Origin: Bacteroides sp. 51
GTDB lineage: Bacteria; Bacteroidota; Bacteroidia; Bacteroidales; Bacteroidaceae
Reading direction: 5' to 3'
NCBI RefSeq assembly: GCF_010500965.1
Contig: NZ_QVMI01000020.1
Span: forward strand, 1-64,000
Length of the DNA: 64,000 nt
The notes under the pieces were generated by a model. The model ran no database searches and was not told where the DNA came from. It worked only from the letters and a program-made list of their open reading frames with translations. The position numbers were made by a program, and so were the translations under genes. Positions 62,443 to 64,000 of the stretch are shown piece after piece (position 1 is the first letter of the stretch; the number at the start of each line of letters is the position of its first letter).

Positions 62443-62750
62443 AAATGAAGAAAAAACTATTTATAAGTTCGATGATGCTTATGGCATCGAACATGCTATT
62501 TGCTCAGAGTGCCCGTGGGGATATTAATGGTGCGATAAATGACTGGATTGTCCCGGCTTCCGCCTTTGTTTTGGTTATTGGGTTTATTATTCTTGTGGCT
62601 AACAACCTCGATGGGCTACGCGGTAAGAATGGTACATCCAAATCCGAGGCCTGGTTGGCTGTTGGTGAAGGTGTGGCTTATATTTTTATCGTTGTTGTAG
62701 CAATTGGTGCTATTGCCAGTAAAGTGTCTTCAATGTCTTTTAGTATTTGA
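62439..62750 (+). CDS. traE-like: TraE-like (VirB2-like) transfer protein
   Basis: 103 residues. A signal peptide (about 1-23, ends LFAQ) is followed by two hydrophobic helices (about 35-55 and 73-97) around a polar loop with Lys/Gly/Asn. This is the layout of VirB2-type pilins and of the DUF4134/TraE proteins of Bacteroidota elements. The position directly upstream of TraF- and TraG-like genes supports the call more than the sequence alone. Confidence 0.68.
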   Translation: MKMKKKLFISSMMLMASNMLFAQSARGDINGAINDWIVPASAFVLVIGFIILVANNLDGLRGKNGTSKSEAWLAVGEGVAYIFIVVVAIGAIASKVSSMSFSI

Positions 62751-62751
62751 T

Positions 62752-63069
62752 ATGGAAACCTGTAGAGTATATAAAGGTCTTGACACCCCCTGTTTAATAA
62801 AGGGGGTGTACAGCCAGTATTTCTATATCATATTTCTCTCTTGCATTCTTGTCGGTGTTGTCTTTGTAACAAACGTTATGGCTTGTTTGAAAGGTGCGCC
62901 AATTTCAAGTCTACTAATGAATACGATATTTTCCCTGCTGGGTGTTGGTTTGGTTTATAAATATTTCTCCAAGCGCTCCCATCGGCCCAAGATAACACCC
63001 GATAATAGGGAAATAACATATTCTAATCGGGAGTTATACCAAGCAATAAATAAGAGGAAACATGGATAA
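62752..63069 (+). CDS. traF-like: TraF-like (DUF4133) transfer protein
   Basis: 105 residues from the ATG at 62752. Short N-terminal motif VYKGLDTPCLIKG, two membrane helices (about 22-44 and 52-70), and a basic C-terminus ending YQAINKRKHG. This is the DUF4133/TraF pattern (VirB3-like), which always precedes TraG. It overlaps the next gene by 8 bp. Confidence 0.75.
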   Translation: METCRVYKGLDTPCLIKGVYSQYFYIIFLSCILVGVVFVTNVMACLKGAPISSLLMNTIFSLLGVGLVYKYFSKRSHRPKITPDNREITYSNRELYQAINKRKHG

Positions 63070-64000
63070 TTTTATATTTTACCCCATTCATGATATTATT
63101 GAGGATTCCAAAGGGAATGGTTTGATCTTGGGAAAGAATGGTAGTTTGACATATGTCATCAGTCTTACCCTCCCGGAGGTCTACTCTTTATCAGATGAAG
63201 ATATTGTGAAAAGGCATAGTGTTTTTAAACTGGCATTTTCTCATATGCCTGATAATTCTTATGTCCATAAACAGGATGTTTTTCGCGTGTGTAAATACCA
63301 GTATCCTGATGGTGTGCCTGGTGAACAATTAACTTACTTGGCTCAGGCGGATCGGGATCATTTTACTGGTAGGGAATATCTTGAGCATACTTGTGTGATA
63401 GGTTTTACCCTTGCCGGATTAGAATCTCTATCGGAGGCTTATACCCAGAATATATTTTCATATAAGGAGAATTTGCATAAGGAAGATAGTGATCGTATAA
63501 TGAATTTCTTGTCAGCGATAGAATTTACGATAAACCATATTTCATCCCTGCGTATTCCAGTTAAATACCTTACCGGTGGCGAACTAAAAGAATATATTTT
63601 TTCCTCCGCGAATTTTTATTCCACGGGTGATATAAAAGATATCCATTTCTCTGAATCTATAACTGCGGGTAACATTAAGGCCCAGATGTATGCCATAACA
63701 GATGAAGAAGGTTTGCCCGACGAAGTTCAAGTGGTATCCAAAGATGAAACGGCTTCAACTGTAATGTCCAAACTATATATGTCCATGGCCGAATCTTTTG
63801 GTGGTATCCATTTGAATTATAACCATGTCTATAATCAGGTGTTTTATTTCTACTCTGATAAGAAGCTGAAGGGAACGTTAAGTAAGAATTTACATGACCA
63901 CCAGGTTAATGAGGGTTGGGACGGCCCTAATATGCGTGTAAAAATCAAGAAACTTGAAAAATTGTCCACAGAAATTGCCGAGAATAATGAAAGCCTTTGT
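63062..64000 (+). CDS. traG-like: TraG/VirB4-type conjugation ATPase, N-terminal part
   Basis: 313 residues visible, and the gene continues beyond the window. The start at 63062 overlaps the TraF-like gene. The visible part matches the N-terminal DUF3875-like region of Bacteroidota TraG (FIFYPIHDIIEDSKGNGLIL, then LTLPEVYSLSDEDI and KHSV-like RHSVFKLAF). It has no Walker motif yet, which would lie past the window end. VirB4-type ATPases power assembly of the mating channel. Confidence 0.8.
   Translation, partial: MDNFIFYPIHDIIEDSKGNGLILGKNGSLTYVISLTLPEVYSLSDEDIVKRHSVFKLAFSHMPDNSYVHKQDVFRVCKYQYPDGVPGEQLTYLAQADRDHFTGREYLEHTCVIGFTLAGLESLSEAYTQNIFSYKENLHKEDSDRIMNFLSAIEFTINHISSLRIPVKYLTGGELKEYIFSSANFYSTGDIKDIHFSESITAGNIKAQMYAITDEEGLPDEVQVVSKDETASTVMSKLYMSMAESFGGIHLNYNHVYNQVFYFYSDKKLKGTLSKNLHDHQVNEGWDGPNMRVKIKKLEKLSTEIAENNESLC

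Noticed and set aside
1-64000. tRNA or rRNA genes and a tRNA attachment site
   Set aside because: No clover-leaf or rRNA sequence was noticed by reading, though a covariance-model search was not possible.

Overview
The window looks like part of a large mobile element (conjugative plasmid or ICE) from a gut-type Bacteroidota, most likely Bacteroides, Phocaeicola or Parabacteroides. The DNA is AT-rich. One promoter fits the Bacteroides form TTG-N19-TAnnTTTG (39163-39192). Most starts lack a Shine-Dalgarno sequence. The families present (fimbrillin lipoproteins, DUF3575, DUF5119, DUF1896, TraE/TraF/TraG-type transfer proteins, C39 exporters with GG-leader peptides) are typical of this phylum. 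No tRNA, rRNA or CRISPR array was seen, and no replication initiator is recognisable.

Left part (1-14.7 kb). A tail-anchored coiled-coil protein and a CsgG/LpoB-like exported protein come first. They are followed by scar tissue (an IS256-family fragment fused to the N-terminal stub of a large methylase/helicase) and a leftward block of mobile-element DNA-processing genes: a DUF1896 protein, a TOPRIM primase-like protein, and two large proteins that share a C-terminal domain, one of them with a RadC/JAB domain. A HipB-like repressor with paired palindromic operators then faces right. It is separated from its likely partner HipA by eight small unknown genes.

Central accessory part (14.7-37.4 kb). 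Two leftward secreted-peptide clusters are present. Cluster 1 (14.7-23.3 kb) has a GG-leader precursor whose 20-residue core contains a (TQ)4 run, an attenuator-like hairpin, a full-length E. coli-type YcaO, an outer-membrane beta-barrel, a decayed lantibiotic/thiopeptide-dehydratase C-terminus, a C39-peptidase ABC exporter and an HlyD-type adaptor. Cluster 2 (31.2-37.4 kb) has a MacB-type permease, an adaptor, a second GG-leader precursor (glycine/alanine-rich, four Cys), two small membrane proteins, a thioredoxin-like protein and a second C39 exporter. Between them lie gene fragments, a 1386-residue helical-plus-beta protein of unknown function, and a tyrosine recombinase. The last ~87 bp of the recombinase gene is duplicated on the far side of the large gene.

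Right part (37.4-64 kb). A 1.8 kb gene-poor stretch full of AATGTAT-like repeats precedes parA and a ribbon-helix-helix partner, probably a centromere or origin region. A rightward transfer region follows: many small genes, a VirD4/TraG-type coupling ATPase, a radical SAM protein, a small P-loop membrane protein, two SSBs, then TraE-, TraF- and VirB4/TraG-like genes, the last running off the window. A fimbria-type set (DUF3575, OmpA-like lipoprotein, DUF5119, fimbrillins and a ~1410-residue repeat adhesin) is interleaved in the same strand and operon. This suggests that the element builds its own surface adhesin, possibly for mating contact.

The most unusual points are the YcaO/GG-leader/C39 cluster with its TQ-repeat core, two homologous orphan C-terminal cassettes 19 kb apart that share a 13-bp junction and a terminator, the recombinase-end duplication around the giant gene, and the interrupted hipBA module.
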